Assembly: GCA_900316665.1 (NCBI GenBank)
Contig: ONDV01000002.1
Span: 37,252 to 101,251, forward strand
Source: an uncultured Lachnospiraceae bacterium
GTDB lineage: Bacteria; Bacillota; Clostridia; Lachnospirales; Lachnospiraceae
Direction of reading: 5' to 3'
DNA: 64,000 nucleotides
The notes beneath the pieces are model-generated. The model was not told the origin of the DNA. It saw nothing but the letters and a program-made list of their open reading frames with translations, and ran no database searches. Below, piece after piece: positions 36,866-45,969 of this stretch. Every line of letters starts with the position of its first letter. Within the stretch, counting starts at the first letter, position 1. The position numbers and the translations under genes were made by a program.

Positions 36866-38061
36866 TGGATGGAGCAGAAGAATTAATAAGACAGAGCGTT
36901 CTGTCGAAAATAGATTTATCAAGGACTCTTTGTGATGATGAAGTCCTGTCTCAGATTCGTACGGAGATATGCGCTATTGCCAGTGAATATCCTATATCTG
37001 TGGAGAAAAGAAAAAAGCTGGAAAAGAAAATTTTCAATTCTCTCCGCCGGCTCGATATTATTGAGGATTTTCTGGAGGATGATGCGGTTTCCGAGATAAT
37101 GATAAATGGACCGGATCATATATTTATTGAAAAAAACGGAGAGATAATCGAGACCGGTCTGACTTTCAGACCGCCGGAGAGACTTTTGGATCTGATACAG
37201 CACATAGCCGGCAAGGAAAACAAGGTAGTGAATGAGACCAGGCCTATACTAGATACCAGGCTGCCGGAATCCGGAGCCAGAGTAAACATAGTGCTGCCTC
37301 CGGCAGCTGTGGACTGCGGCATTATCACAATAAGAAAATTTCCTAAAGATCCCATCACTATGGAAAAGCTGATACGGTACAAAACACTTAGCCGGGAGAT
37401 AGCGGAGTTTTTGAAAGATCTCGTAGAGGCAGGATACAACATTATGATATCCGGAGGTACATCCAGCGGTAAGACGACTTTTTTGAATGCGCTTACCGAA
37501 TATGTCCCGAGGTCTGAGCGCGTGATCACAATAGAGGATTCGGCTGAGCTGCAGGTAAGGGGTATCGCGGATCTGGTGAGGCTGGAGAGCAGACAGAGAT
37601 CTCTGGACGGGAACCTGGAGATATCAATAAGAGATCTTGTAAAGACATCGCTACGAATGCGTCCGGACCGCATCATCATAGGAGAATGCCGTGGGGCTGA
37701 GGCACTGGAACTTTTGCAGGCTTTAAATACGGGGCATGACGGTACAATGGGAACTTTGCACGCGAATTCTGCAGAGGATACGGCAGCGAGGATAGAAACC
37801 ATGGTGCTGCAGGGAGGGATCGACCTGCCCGTTCGAGCAATAAGGCAGCAGATAGTGTCGGGAATTGATATCTTCATACATCTCGGCAGGATGAGAGACA
37901 GGTCCAGAAAACTCCTTGAGATAAGAGAGACGGACGGAATAGCGAATGGAGAGGTGAGACTCAGACCGCTTTATTTATACAAGGGAGACGGTGTATGGCA
38001 AAAGGAAGGCGAGTTGAAAAAACGGGAAAAACTAATAAGAAGTGGACATTTATCCGCCTGA
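36865..38061 (+). CDS. cpaF: Tad pilus assembly ATPase CpaF/TadA
   Basis: A 398-residue secretion ATPase powering Flp pilus assembly. Walker A ISGGTSSGKTTFLNAL (near 195), the Asp box ERVITIEDSAEL, Walker B RPDRIIIGECRGAEALELL and the His box TGHDGTMGTLHANS are complete. The N-terminal domain has DDAVSEIMINGPDHIFIEKNG. It overlaps tadZ by one base and tadB by 67. Confidence 0.95.
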   Translation: MDGAEELIRQSVLSKIDLSRTLCDDEVLSQIRTEICAIASEYPISVEKRKKLEKKIFNSLRRLDIIEDFLEDDAVSEIMINGPDHIFIEKNGEIIETGLTFRPPERLLDLIQHIAGKENKVVNETRPILDTRLPESGARVNIVLPPAAVDCGIITIRKFPKDPITMEKLIRYKTLSREIAEFLKDLVEAGYNIMISGGTSSGKTTFLNALTEYVPRSERVITIEDSAELQVRGIADLVRLESRQRSLDGNLEISIRDLVKTSLRMRPDRIIIGECRGAEALELLQALNTGHDGTMGTLHANSAEDTAARIETMVLQGGIDLPVRAIRQQIVSGIDIFIHLGRMRDRSRKLLEIRETDGIANGEVRLRPLYLYKGDGVWQKEGELKKREKLIRSGHLSA

Positions 38062-38753
38062 TCTGTCCGGCATTTATTTCAGCAGCTGTCTCTTATATAG
38101 GATACAGAAGTCCCTGGGGAATGGTTTTTATTGTTCCGGCCTATCTTCTGACCTTCAAGATCACCGGAGAGGATATGAGGTATGAGCGTGACCGGGAATT
38201 CAGAAAGGAATACAGGGAACTTTTAAATTCACTCTCGTCTTCCGTGTCCGGAGGAGCGTCTATTGAAAACGCATTTTTAATGGCCGAGAAGGAACTGAAG
38301 GAGATATTCGGAGATGAATCCTGTATAGTTCCGTCTGTTCATAAGGTAAATATGGCTGTGAGGCTCAGGACTCCTGTTGAGAAAGCGTTCTTTGAGTTTG
38401 CTGATGAAGAGCCTTACAGGGAAGTCCGTGAATTTGCCAACGTCTTTTCATTTGCCAAGCGGCTCGGCGGAGGTTATACGGAAGACATAAAAAGATCGGC
38501 TGCGGAGATAGGGGAGCGGCTGGAGCTTGTGGATGAGATTGAAGCAATGACAAGCGAAAAGCGCTTTGAATTAAAGATAATGAGTGTCATGCCGGCTTTG
38601 ATCCTTTTATATATAGGAATCGTGTCACCGGACTTTACAGCTCCGCTTTATGGAGAAATAAAGGGCATAGGCTTGATGACGGCAATGCTTATCGTATATG
38701 TATTTGCCATATTGTTCGGCAGGAAAATAATAAGGAGAGGTGAGTGTCTGTGA
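37995..38753 (+). CDS. tadB: TadB-like type II/IV secretion membrane protein
   Basis: A 252-residue inner-membrane platform protein with a T2SSF domain. It has N-terminal hydrophobic helices (about 22-55), a cytosolic helical region EYRELLNSLSSSVSGGASIE and two C-terminal helices. Its start at 37995, supported by AGGGAGAC, lies 67 bases inside the end of cpaF in another frame, a large overlap. Confidence 0.83.
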   Translation: MAKGRRVEKTGKTNKKWTFIRLICPAFISAAVSYIGYRSPWGMVFIVPAYLLTFKITGEDMRYERDREFRKEYRELLNSLSSSVSGGASIENAFLMAEKELKEIFGDESCIVPSVHKVNMAVRLRTPVEKAFFEFADEEPYREVREFANVFSFAKRLGGGYTEDIKRSAAEIGERLELVDEIEAMTSEKRFELKIMSVMPALILLYIGIVSPDFTAPLYGEIKGIGLMTAMLIVYVFAILFGRKIIRRGECL

Positions 38754-40027
38754 AAATTATAATTCCGGCAGCTTCTCTGACAGCCGTTTTTTTCATAATC
38801 AAAAACTCAGGCGGTGTCATTCCTGAGAAAGCGGCAAAGCTGCTTTATATAGTTGAAGTTCTGGCTCTGATTCTTTGCATAAGCGCTGCAGTATCTGAAA
38901 ATACGCCCGTAAAATATGCTGCAAGACCTGAGGTGGATGAGGATGAGAAAGATGAGACATATCTCGTCAGCGACGGGAAGCAGAAGGAAAAAATAAAAAT
39001 AAAGATTACAGAAAAGAAGCTGACAAAAAAACAGGCAGAGAAATTATTCAAGGAGGCAGAAGCCGAGATAGAAAAGACTCTTAAAGGAGATAATAAGAGC
39101 CTGTCAGAAGTAAAGACAGATCTCGATGTCAGAAAATCCTATTGTAATGGCCTTGTCATATCGCATATAAGTTTCGGGGACGGTGATTACATAGGAGATA
39201 ATGGAGAAATCCTTACTGAAAAAAGCATTTCTGATCCTGTGATAATAGAATGCGCGGCTGAGCTTTCCGCGGGAGATCACAGATCATATCTCTCATTCCC
39301 GATAAGACTGCTCCCGCCTGAGACTGACAGCAGGGAAGGATTTAAACGGGCAGTGGAGACAGAAGCTAATCAAGCTGATAAAAAAGGAAAAGAAAAATTA
39401 AGCCTTCCTTCAAAATTAAACGGCAGAAATCTCAGATGGTATCAGAAGTCCGATAACAGAGGGATCACCTTGTCGCTTCTCGGAATTGCAGCTGCGATTG
39501 GAATAATTGCAGGAAAGAAAGCAGAAGAGAAAAAGAGAGAAGATGCCCGGAAGAAGGATATGGAGCGCGATTATACGGATATCATCAGCTCGCTTTCTTT
39601 ATATATATCATCGGGAATAACAGTAAAAAACGCCTTTGAACGTATTTCAGAAACATATATCAAGGAGAAAAAAGGAAAAGCAAGAGAGCGGCCGGGATAT
39701 GAGCTTATAGTAAGAGCAGTGAATGAGATCGATTCGGGAGCCGGAGAGAGAGAAGCATTAAGAAAACTTGGAACAGAAAGTAAAGACCGTCATTTTAAGA
39801 AACTTGTGATGATGATCATCTCTGATATGGACAGGGGTACCGGGACGCTTTCTGAGAAGCTTCTGAACGAAAGAAAAGAAATATATGAAAGCGAGAGAAA
39901 CGGGATCAGAGCGCGTGGAGAAAAGCTTTCAACAGAGCTCCTGGCGCCAATGATATGTCTTCTTATGGTGATACTTGTGGTTCTAATATATCCCGCGTTG
40001 AGCGGAGTTACATCAAATATGCAATAG
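38744..40027 (+). CDS. tadC: TadC-like type II/IV secretion membrane protein
   Basis: A 427-residue partner of TadB. The C-terminal T2SSF domain contains YTDIISSLSLYISSGITVKN and ESKDRHFKKLVMMIISDMDR. An unusually long, acidic, Lys-rich middle (about 65-230) separates two N-terminal membrane helices from it, so it is longer than typical TadC. The start is GTG 38744 or GTG 38750; both overlap the tadB stop and follow AAGGAGAGG. Confidence 0.78.
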   Translation: MSVKIIIPAASLTAVFFIIKNSGGVIPEKAAKLLYIVEVLALILCISAAVSENTPVKYAARPEVDEDEKDETYLVSDGKQKEKIKIKITEKKLTKKQAEKLFKEAEAEIEKTLKGDNKSLSEVKTDLDVRKSYCNGLVISHISFGDGDYIGDNGEILTEKSISDPVIIECAAELSAGDHRSYLSFPIRLLPPETDSREGFKRAVETEANQADKKGKEKLSLPSKLNGRNLRWYQKSDNRGITLSLLGIAAAIGIIAGKKAEEKKREDARKKDMERDYTDIISSLSLYISSGITVKNAFERISETYIKEKKGKARERPGYELIVRAVNEIDSGAGEREALRKLGTESKDRHFKKLVMMIISDMDRGTGTLSEKLLNERKEIYESERNGIRARGEKLSTELLAPMICLLMVILVVLIYPALSGVTSNMQ

Positions 40028-40040
40028 AAAGGGAAAAAGC

Positions 40041-40238
40041 ATGGAAAACAACAAAAAAGGAACAGGATTAAAAAGGTATTTGTCGGATTTTCTGATGGAG
40101 GAGGATGGCATTGGCACAGTCGAGGTGATATTGATTCTGGTGGTGCTTATTGGCATAGTAATAATCTTCAAAGACAAGATTACGAAGCTTGTAAATTCCA
40201 TATTCAAGACAATAAATTCAAACGTGAAGCAAATCTAG
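40041..40238 (+). CDS. flp: Flp-type IVb pilin
   Basis: A 65-residue major pilin candidate. A basic N-terminus is followed by a cleavage region EEDGIGTVEVILILVVLIGI, where the conserved Glu is at position +5 after Gly, and by a single hydrophobic helix. A short C-terminal part follows. Size and order match Flp1 pilins of Gram-positive Tad loci. It is processed by one of the two peptidases. Confidence 0.85.
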   Translation: MENNKKGTGLKRYLSDFLMEEDGIGTVEVILILVVLIGIVIIFKDKITKLVNSIFKTINSNVKQI

Positions 40239-40255
40239 CTGAAGCTGACGGAGGA

Positions 40256-41725
40256 ATGACAGTTTTTCTGGCATTGATAATGCTGACAATGCTGTCATTG
40301 GCCTTCACAATGGCGGAATCCGTAAGGATCCGTATGCTCTCGGTCAGAGCCGATGATATAAGCCTGGTATCTGCCGAGAGCATGTATTCCATGTATGTGG
40401 ACAAGCTGTGGGATGATTATGGAATAACCGGACTCGATGTGACACTGTCAGGAGATACAGCAAAAATCGCTGTGCTTGAAGACAGGATGCTGAAGAGAAT
40501 GGAAGAAAATGCCATAAGCGATACAGGAAAGAATGAGCTGGATCTTCTAAGACTCCGTCCCGGTGCTTGTGCCATAAGTAATGTTGGCTACCTCACCGAT
40601 AATGGTGGCGCTGCCTTCATAAAACTTGCGGCAAAAAAAGAGCTTACTGCTATACCTGGAGATGCGCTTGACAAGATAAAAAATAGTACTGATGACGCCG
40701 AATCTGCCGACAAGGGAGTAGACGCCGTATCGGATCAGCTGAATAACGGAGAAAAAGCTTTGAAAGACCCGGATTCCTTTGAGGATGACGGCACTGAGGC
40801 AAAATCTTATCCCGAAAAAGACTGGACCGGAGTAGATGATCCCATTCCATCAGCAAAGAAAAAGAAGAAGGCTAAAAGCTTGTCGCTATATCTGCCGGAC
40901 GGAAGCAAGGCTTCGGATAAATCGGCGGACTTTTCTAAAGCTGTATCGAAAAGAAGGCTGAGAAAGGGAAGTTCTTCTGTAAATTCCGGAGATCTGATTA
41001 CGAGAGCACTATATGGGCAATATGTATTTGATAATCTGGGGACATATATAAATCCATCCGAAGGGAATGCCCTGTCTTATGGAGCTGAATATATATTGTG
41101 CGGAAAAAATGATGACAGATCAAACCTTCTTGGAACAGTAAGAAAGATAATGCTGATGAGGGAAGCTGTGAATATGGCGGCGATATATGCTGATTCAGCA
41201 AAAACCGCAGAAGCGGGCTCTCTGGCAACGGCTCTTGCGGGCGCAAGTGTAAATCCCGTGGTAGTGGAGGCTGTAAAGGCAGGAATAATTGCCGCCTGGG
41301 CATATGGAGAAAGCCTTCTCGATATGAGAACACTTTTGTCAGGCGAAAGAGTGCCTGCGGTCAAGGATTCAAAATCATGGAATTCGGCTCTGGCGGAACT
41401 ACCGCTTTGCTTTGATAATAAAAGGAAGGCTGTAGCAACAAAAGTGGGGCTTTCATACGAGGATTATCTCAGGATTTTTCTTGCCGTGACATCACAGAAA
41501 AAGCTTGGGTTAAGGGGCATGGATCTTATAGAGAAGTCGCTTAACCGTAATGAGGGATACGAAACTGTTAAAATGGATAACCTTATTTATAGCGCGACAA
41601 TTGAGACAGATATGAGTTCCGGCCCTGTCTTTCTGGGGATAACAGGCGGATCTGAAAATTTCATGTATTCAAAAAGCTGCCGGATCAGCGCTTCATATAT
41701 AGACGGGATCAGAATTATAAGATGA
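40256..41725 (+). CDS. DUF5702-type pilus-associated protein
   Basis: A 489-residue protein with an N-terminal pilin-like helix (MTVFLALIMLTMLSLAFTM, then ESVRIR), resembling DUF5702 proteins of Lachnospiraceae Tad loci. The rest is predicted extracellular, with a KKKKKAK-containing linker near residue 200. It may be a minor pseudopilin or TadG-like tip. The reading frame is open upstream through LAEADGG, suggesting a class III signal. The ATG 40256 start with GGAGG four bases upstream is tentative. Confidence 0.72.
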   Translation: MTVFLALIMLTMLSLAFTMAESVRIRMLSVRADDISLVSAESMYSMYVDKLWDDYGITGLDVTLSGDTAKIAVLEDRMLKRMEENAISDTGKNELDLLRLRPGACAISNVGYLTDNGGAAFIKLAAKKELTAIPGDALDKIKNSTDDAESADKGVDAVSDQLNNGEKALKDPDSFEDDGTEAKSYPEKDWTGVDDPIPSAKKKKKAKSLSLYLPDGSKASDKSADFSKAVSKRRLRKGSSSVNSGDLITRALYGQYVFDNLGTYINPSEGNALSYGAEYILCGKNDDRSNLLGTVRKIMLMREAVNMAAIYADSAKTAEAGSLATALAGASVNPVVVEAVKAGIIAAWAYGESLLDMRTLLSGERVPAVKDSKSWNSALAELPLCFDNKRKAVATKVGLSYEDYLRIFLAVTSQKKLGLRGMDLIEKSLNRNEGYETVKMDNLIYSATIETDMSSGPVFLGITGGSENFMYSKSCRISASYIDGIRIIR

Positions 41726-42594
41726 CAAAGAAGAGACATAGAGGGATGTTTCCTGTAGCCGGGCATAAAAAAAGAAAAATGACATACAGTAAAAATTTAA
41801 CCCTGCATATATTCGCCTGTAAACATGCCAGGCACCAGGAGACATCCCTGTGCGTCCCTTTCTTATTTGATGGAAGCTATACTGTCGAAGCTGCTGTAGT
41901 ATTTCCTTTATTTATCTGTCTGTTTGTGACAATGCTGTTTTTCATGAGAGTGCTGTCGGTAGAAATCAAATTATCCAGAGCCATGAATAACGCGGTAAGG
42001 CGTGTGGCGATTCTTGATGATCATGGAAGTACAGCAGTACTTAAAGGAGTGTTTTTAGCTGAAGCTGCCGGAGGAGACATTCCCGTAAAATGGATAAAGG
42101 GATCTTATGCAGGACTGAATATATCCGGCAGCAGTGTGAGTGATACGGATGTAAAGCTTGTATGTAGCTACAGCTGTGTTCTACCGACAGGGGTCTTTAA
42201 GATAAAGGGAATATCTATAAGACAGGAAGCTTCGGCCAGACGGTGGGTGGGCTGGAATCCGTCCATGGAGAAAGATAAGGAAAACCTGTGCTATGTGACG
42301 GAACATGGCAAATCTTACCATATGACAAGGTCCTGCCATTACTTAAGTCTGTCTATAAGATCCGTGTCTGACAGGGCATTGAAATCTGCAAGAAATAAAA
42401 GCGGAGCAAGATATAAGCCATGCGGTTTTTGCAGGAAGGGGAAGAAGAAACAGTCATACTGGTATGTTACGGATTACGGGACTAATTATCATTCAAAGAT
42501 AGATTGTCCGGGACTAAAAAGGACCCTGAATGTAATAAGTGTGGAAGAGGCAAAAAAGGCAGGATATAAGAAATGCGGTAAATGCGGAGGTTAG
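41722..42594 (+). CDS. TadE-like pseudopilin with two Cys-rich repeats
   Basis: A 290-residue protein. A basic N-terminal region leads to GSYTVEAAVVFPLFICLFVT, the pilin-like signal and helix. The C-terminal 100 residues hold two copies of a short module: YVTEHGKSYHMTRSCHYLSL ending CGFC, and YVTDYGTNYHSKIDCPGLKR ending CGKC. Each has the H..C..CxxC pattern that could bind zinc or form disulfides. It is probably a minor pilin. Its start overlaps the previous stop (ATGA). Confidence 0.75.
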   Translation: MTKKRHRGMFPVAGHKKRKMTYSKNLTLHIFACKHARHQETSLCVPFLFDGSYTVEAAVVFPLFICLFVTMLFFMRVLSVEIKLSRAMNNAVRRVAILDDHGSTAVLKGVFLAEAAGGDIPVKWIKGSYAGLNISGSSVSDTDVKLVCSYSCVLPTGVFKIKGISIRQEASARRWVGWNPSMEKDKENLCYVTEHGKSYHMTRSCHYLSLSIRSVSDRALKSARNKSGARYKPCGFCRKGKKKQSYWYVTDYGTNYHSKIDCPGLKRTLNVISVEEAKKAGYKKCGKCGG

Positions 42595-42597
42595 GAT

Positions 42598-43032
42598 ATG
42601 GAAAGTATAGGCATGCTGGGTATGCTTGGGGTAATGAGTCTGGAAGACATAAAAAGGAAGCGGGTGGGTATGGTGCTTCCGCTTGTCATGGCAATGGCCG
42701 GAATCGTCTTTCATATGGTATGGCAGAAACAGAGTATTTATGATATTTTCGGAGGATTTCTGATAGGCGCGGCTATGCTTCTTATAAGTCACGTATCATC
42801 AGGCGCTGTGGGAAGCGGGGATGCGGTTTTATTTATGGTTACCGGTATATATCTTGGCTTTTTTATTAACATGGCTCTGCTTTTTATTTCTTTGGTACTG
42901 GCGGCATTTTTCGGAATATTCGGAATAATGAGAGGTAGATTTACAAGGAAAAGCCGCCTGCCTTTTCTGCCGTTTGTGCTCGCCGGATATGTGGTCATTT
43001 TAATTGTTACGGGCGGGAAACTGTATGGCTGA
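42598..43032 (+). CDS. second prepilin peptidase (A24 family)
   Basis: A 144-residue polytopic membrane protein with two candidate catalytic Asp in MSLEDIKRKRV (Asp17) and GAVGSGDAVLF (Asp75), with the same spacing as in the first peptidase. Two A24 peptidases in one Tad locus may divide the work between the Flp pilin and the TadE-like proteins, as in FppA-like systems. That division is inference. Confidence 0.75.
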   Translation: MESIGMLGMLGVMSLEDIKRKRVGMVLPLVMAMAGIVFHMVWQKQSIYDIFGGFLIGAAMLLISHVSSGAVGSGDAVLFMVTGIYLGFFINMALLFISLVLAAFFGIFGIMRGRFTRKSRLPFLPFVLAGYVVILIVTGGKLYG

Positions 43033-43264
43033 ATCAGCAGGAATATATGAAAATAAAATATCGCTGCCGGGTGTGTATACCGTGGAGGCAGCGGCTGTCT
43101 TTTCTATTTGCATGATTTTACTTGGATCAGCTATCCTGTGCGGATATGAAGTATACAGAGAATCCCTGAAGGCGGCGGAATGCAGGGAAATGGAATTTGA
43201 CACGGTTAAGGCATTCAGACTTTCGGAGGCCGGAGAGGACATTATCGGCCGGATAAGGAGGTAA
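43025..43264 (+). CDS. small TadE-like pseudopilin
   Basis: A 79-residue protein with a pilin-type signal GVYTVEAAAVFSICMILLGS and a single helix, then a short charged tail. The Tyr-Thr-Val-Glu-Ala core is shared with the gene before the second peptidase. The start ATG 43025 follows GGGCGGG; an upstream in-frame TTG at 43004 is less likely. It overlaps the second peptidase by 8 bases. Confidence 0.68.
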   Translation: MAESAGIYENKISLPGVYTVEAAAVFSICMILLGSAILCGYEVYRESLKAAECREMEFDTVKAFRLSEAGEDIIGRIRR

Positions 43265-44466
43265 TGATGGAGCTTGAATATCAGAGGACTATGGACAGGA
43301 GCTATCTGATACTTAGAGGAGGTGAGATATACTCTGATTATGAGGAAGAGATGCTGAAGAGAAACAGGATAAGCTCACTTTTAAGGTTCGTTACGGTATC
43401 AAAGGATAATGAACTGCAGTACTGGTATGACATTACAGGATGCAGGTCACTTATGGATTATCTTTCATCAAAAAGACTGTCGGTTCAGATCCTGGCAGAA
43501 ATAATCATCTGTCTTGCTGCAGCTTTTGATGAGATAAACAGATTTCTCCTGAATCGCAGTTCCCTGTTTTTGTCAAGCGATACTATATTTATTCGAGAGG
43601 AGAATTCGCATATCAGAACCAAGCTCTGCTATTGTCCGGGGATAATGTCTGATTTCAATCAGGATATGATCCTTGTGATGAATTTTCTTCTTGAGAATAC
43701 GGATCACAGCGACAATGAAGTGACGAAGCTGTGTTACGAATTGTATAAAATAGTCAGTACAGGTGAATTTACCGGAGATGATCTGGCTGATGCGGTGCAA
43801 CCATATTGCGGTAAAGCGGAAAACAAAGATGATTCCAAGGTTGAGGTAAAAGAAGAAATTGAATTTCATGCTGCGGAAGAAAATGAGACAACTGACTTGA
43901 GTGTTTCCGATGTACAAGGATCAGATGAAAGAAAGGATAATGAAAATGATATTACCTTTTCGGATTCTCCGGTTGAATATATAAAAGACATCCTGAAAAA
44001 AATCTTATCAAAAATAAAAGATAAGTCTAAAAAACGCCTCCAGACATGGAAAAGGAAATCCATCGGGGAGCGTCCGAAGAAAGAAGATTATATATATGAT
44101 CCTGCAGATGACTATGACGAGCCTACGGTACTTCTTAGCAGGACGGAAAATACAAGAAGAGAACCTGTATCCTATGTTTTGAAGTATCAGGGAGACGGCG
44201 GGGAGTCGGATTTTGTCATCAGCAAGGAATCATACCGGATAGGTTCAAAAGAAGGAGAAAATGACGGAGTTTTGAAGTCGAAGGGAGTCAGCCGTCATCA
44301 TGCTCGAATAGTAAAAACTGATGACGGAGTTATGCTTGAGGATCTTAATTCAAAAAATGGAACATTTTTGAATGGGAAGATAGTAAATTACAAGAAACCG
44401 GAGAAGCTTTCGGCTGATGATGTGATAATTTTTGCGAATGAGGAGTACAGGCTTTTGGTGCATTGA
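43264..44466 (+). CDS. DUF6382-FHA domain protein of the Tad locus
   Basis: A 400-residue cytosolic protein. Residues 1 to about 180 resemble DUF6382, a kinase-fold-like module reminiscent of EssB/YukC (LQYWYDITGCRSLMDYL). A charged Lys/Glu linker follows. Residues about 322-400 are an FHA domain with YRIGSK, SRHHARI and LNSKNGTFLNGK, the phosphothreonine-binding loops. It would read a Ser/Thr kinase signal and is the last Tad-locus gene. ATG 43264 overlaps the previous stop codon and follows AAGGAGG. Confidence 0.8.
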   Translation: MMELEYQRTMDRSYLILRGGEIYSDYEEEMLKRNRISSLLRFVTVSKDNELQYWYDITGCRSLMDYLSSKRLSVQILAEIIICLAAAFDEINRFLLNRSSLFLSSDTIFIREENSHIRTKLCYCPGIMSDFNQDMILVMNFLLENTDHSDNEVTKLCYELYKIVSTGEFTGDDLADAVQPYCGKAENKDDSKVEVKEEIEFHAAEENETTDLSVSDVQGSDERKDNENDITFSDSPVEYIKDILKKILSKIKDKSKKRLQTWKRKSIGERPKKEDYIYDPADDYDEPTVLLSRTENTRREPVSYVLKYQGDGGESDFVISKESYRIGSKEGENDGVLKSKGVSRHHARIVKTDDGVMLEDLNSKNGTFLNGKIVNYKKPEKLSADDVIIFANEEYRLLVH

Positions 44467-44491
44467 TTTTCATATTGGAACATTCTATACT
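44463..44491 (+). promoter_or_regulatory. promoter of the flavodoxin-SCP2 gene
   Basis: TTGATT (44463-44468), 17 bases and TATACT (44486-44491), 33 bases before ATG 44525. The -35 overlaps the end of the FHA gene. Confidence 0.55.
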
Positions 44492-44524
44492 TTATATATC
44501 TTTTGGTTAGTACAGGAGCTCTAT

Positions 44525-45517
44525 ATGAAGATAAATATATATTACGGCGGAAGAGGCGTGCTTGACGATCCCACACTCTATGTGACGAAGAAGATGGAAA
44601 ATGTTCTTAAAGAACTGAGAGTCACCGTTGAGCACGTTAATATTTACGAATATAAAAACGGTATCGCGACTCTTCCGAATACCATGAAGGGCGCCGACGG
44701 CATCATTCTCGCGTCTACTGTTGAGTGGCTCGGAATAGGCGGATATATGACGCAGTTTCTGGATGCCTGCTGGCTTTACGGCGACAAGGATATGATAAGG
44801 CAGATCTATATGCAGCCTGTAGTTATGTCAACCACTTATGGCGAGCGGGAAGGCATGCTGACTCTGGAAAACGCATGGCAGATACTGGGCGGACATACCT
44901 GTGACGGATTGTGCGGATATGTGGATGATCTGAATGAATTTGAGACAAATCCGGAATATATGAAGATAATAGAGAAAAGGACGGAGAGCATGTATCGAGC
45001 CGTATCGCAGAAGTCAAAGGAACTGCCGGGCTCCAATCAGGCTGTCAGGCAGACCGTCCTGCATTCACAGCAGATGGATCTGACACCGGAAGAAAGCGAG
45101 CAGCTCTCACAGTTTGTTTCCGATGATAACTATGTACGGCAGCAGAAAGCTGATATTGAAGAATTGTCTTCCCTGTACCGCGATATGCTTGGAGTGGATT
45201 CTGATGAAGGAGAATATATATCTGATTTCAAAGGTATGTTTAATCCTGACCCTGATTTCAGAGCAGTATACCAGTTTGAGATAGAGGGAAATCATAATCC
45301 TCTGACACTTGACGTAGCCGGCAAAAAACTGACTGTGAAATACGGCAAGGCAGATCATGTGAATGTCTATGCCAGAATAAGCCCCGGTGTAATGGACCGG
45401 ATAGTCGGTGGAAGAGAGACTTTTCAGAGAGCTTTCGGAGTGGGAGACATGACTGCCAAGGGTAATCTGAGACAGCTGAATATGCTTGACAGGATTTTTC
45501 CCTTTTCAGAGTCATGA
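44525..45517 (+). CDS. flavodoxin-family oxidoreductase with SCP2-like domain
   Basis: A 330-residue fusion. Residues 1 to about 170 are an NADPH-dependent FMN reductase or flavodoxin-like fold (MKINIYYGGRGVLDDPTLYV, GADGIILASTVEWLG). Residues about 235-330 resemble the SCP2 sterol-carrier domain (GKKLTVKYGKADHVNVYARI, ETFQRAFGVGDMTAKGNLRQ). The substrate is unknown. The open frame begins at 44432, but the promoter and the short spacing place the start at ATG 44525. Confidence 0.8.
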   Translation: MKINIYYGGRGVLDDPTLYVTKKMENVLKELRVTVEHVNIYEYKNGIATLPNTMKGADGIILASTVEWLGIGGYMTQFLDACWLYGDKDMIRQIYMQPVVMSTTYGEREGMLTLENAWQILGGHTCDGLCGYVDDLNEFETNPEYMKIIEKRTESMYRAVSQKSKELPGSNQAVRQTVLHSQQMDLTPEESEQLSQFVSDDNYVRQQKADIEELSSLYRDMLGVDSDEGEYISDFKGMFNPDPDFRAVYQFEIEGNHNPLTLDVAGKKLTVKYGKADHVNVYARISPGVMDRIVGGRETFQRAFGVGDMTAKGNLRQLNMLDRIFPFSES

Positions 45518-45542
45518 TATTAATAGATAAAGGAGAGAAGAA

Positions 45543-45962
45543 ATGAAGGACGAGAATTGTATTTTCTGTAAACTGGCAAACGGAGACATTCCGACAAATA
45601 CCATCTATGAGGATGATTATTTCAGAATCATTCTGGATGCGGATCCCGTGTCGCTTGGTCATGCTCTGATCCTGCCGAAGAATCATTATAAGAATATCTA
45701 TGAGCTTGGCGATGAGGAGGCTGAGAGAATAATGCCTCTTGCCAAGAAGATGGCAATTCATATGACAGAGGTGCTGGGATGCGACGGTTTTAATATTCTG
45801 CAGAATAATAATGAAGTCGCCGGACAGTCGGTCTTCCATTTTCATATGCATCTGATACCAAGATATAAGGATGCGGCAAATAATAAGGGCTTGCTGACAT
45901 TCACCCATCCCGGTATCACTGCAGATGAAATAAAAGATTTGGCAAAACGTCTGAAGATGTGA
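45543..45962 (+). CDS. HIT family hydrolase
   Basis: A 139-residue histidine-triad protein. The motif HFHMHLIPR, with His in alternate positions, and the opening CIFCKLANGDIPTNTIYED are diagnostic of Hint-like nucleotide hydrolases. It cleaves nucleoside phosphoramidates; its physiological substrate is uncertain. It is 25 bases downstream of the flavodoxin gene and converges with murG. Confidence 0.93.
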   Translation: MKDENCIFCKLANGDIPTNTIYEDDYFRIILDADPVSLGHALILPKNHYKNIYELGDEEAERIMPLAKKMAIHMTEVLGCDGFNILQNNNEVAGQSVFHFHMHLIPRYKDAANNKGLLTFTHPGITADEIKDLAKRLKM

Positions 45963-45969
45963 AAGAGAC

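Noticed and set aside
37116..37877. 253-residue minus-strand frame opposite cpaF
   Set aside because: It is a shadow of the conserved cpaF ATPase; the Ser-rich composition reflects the complement of that gene.
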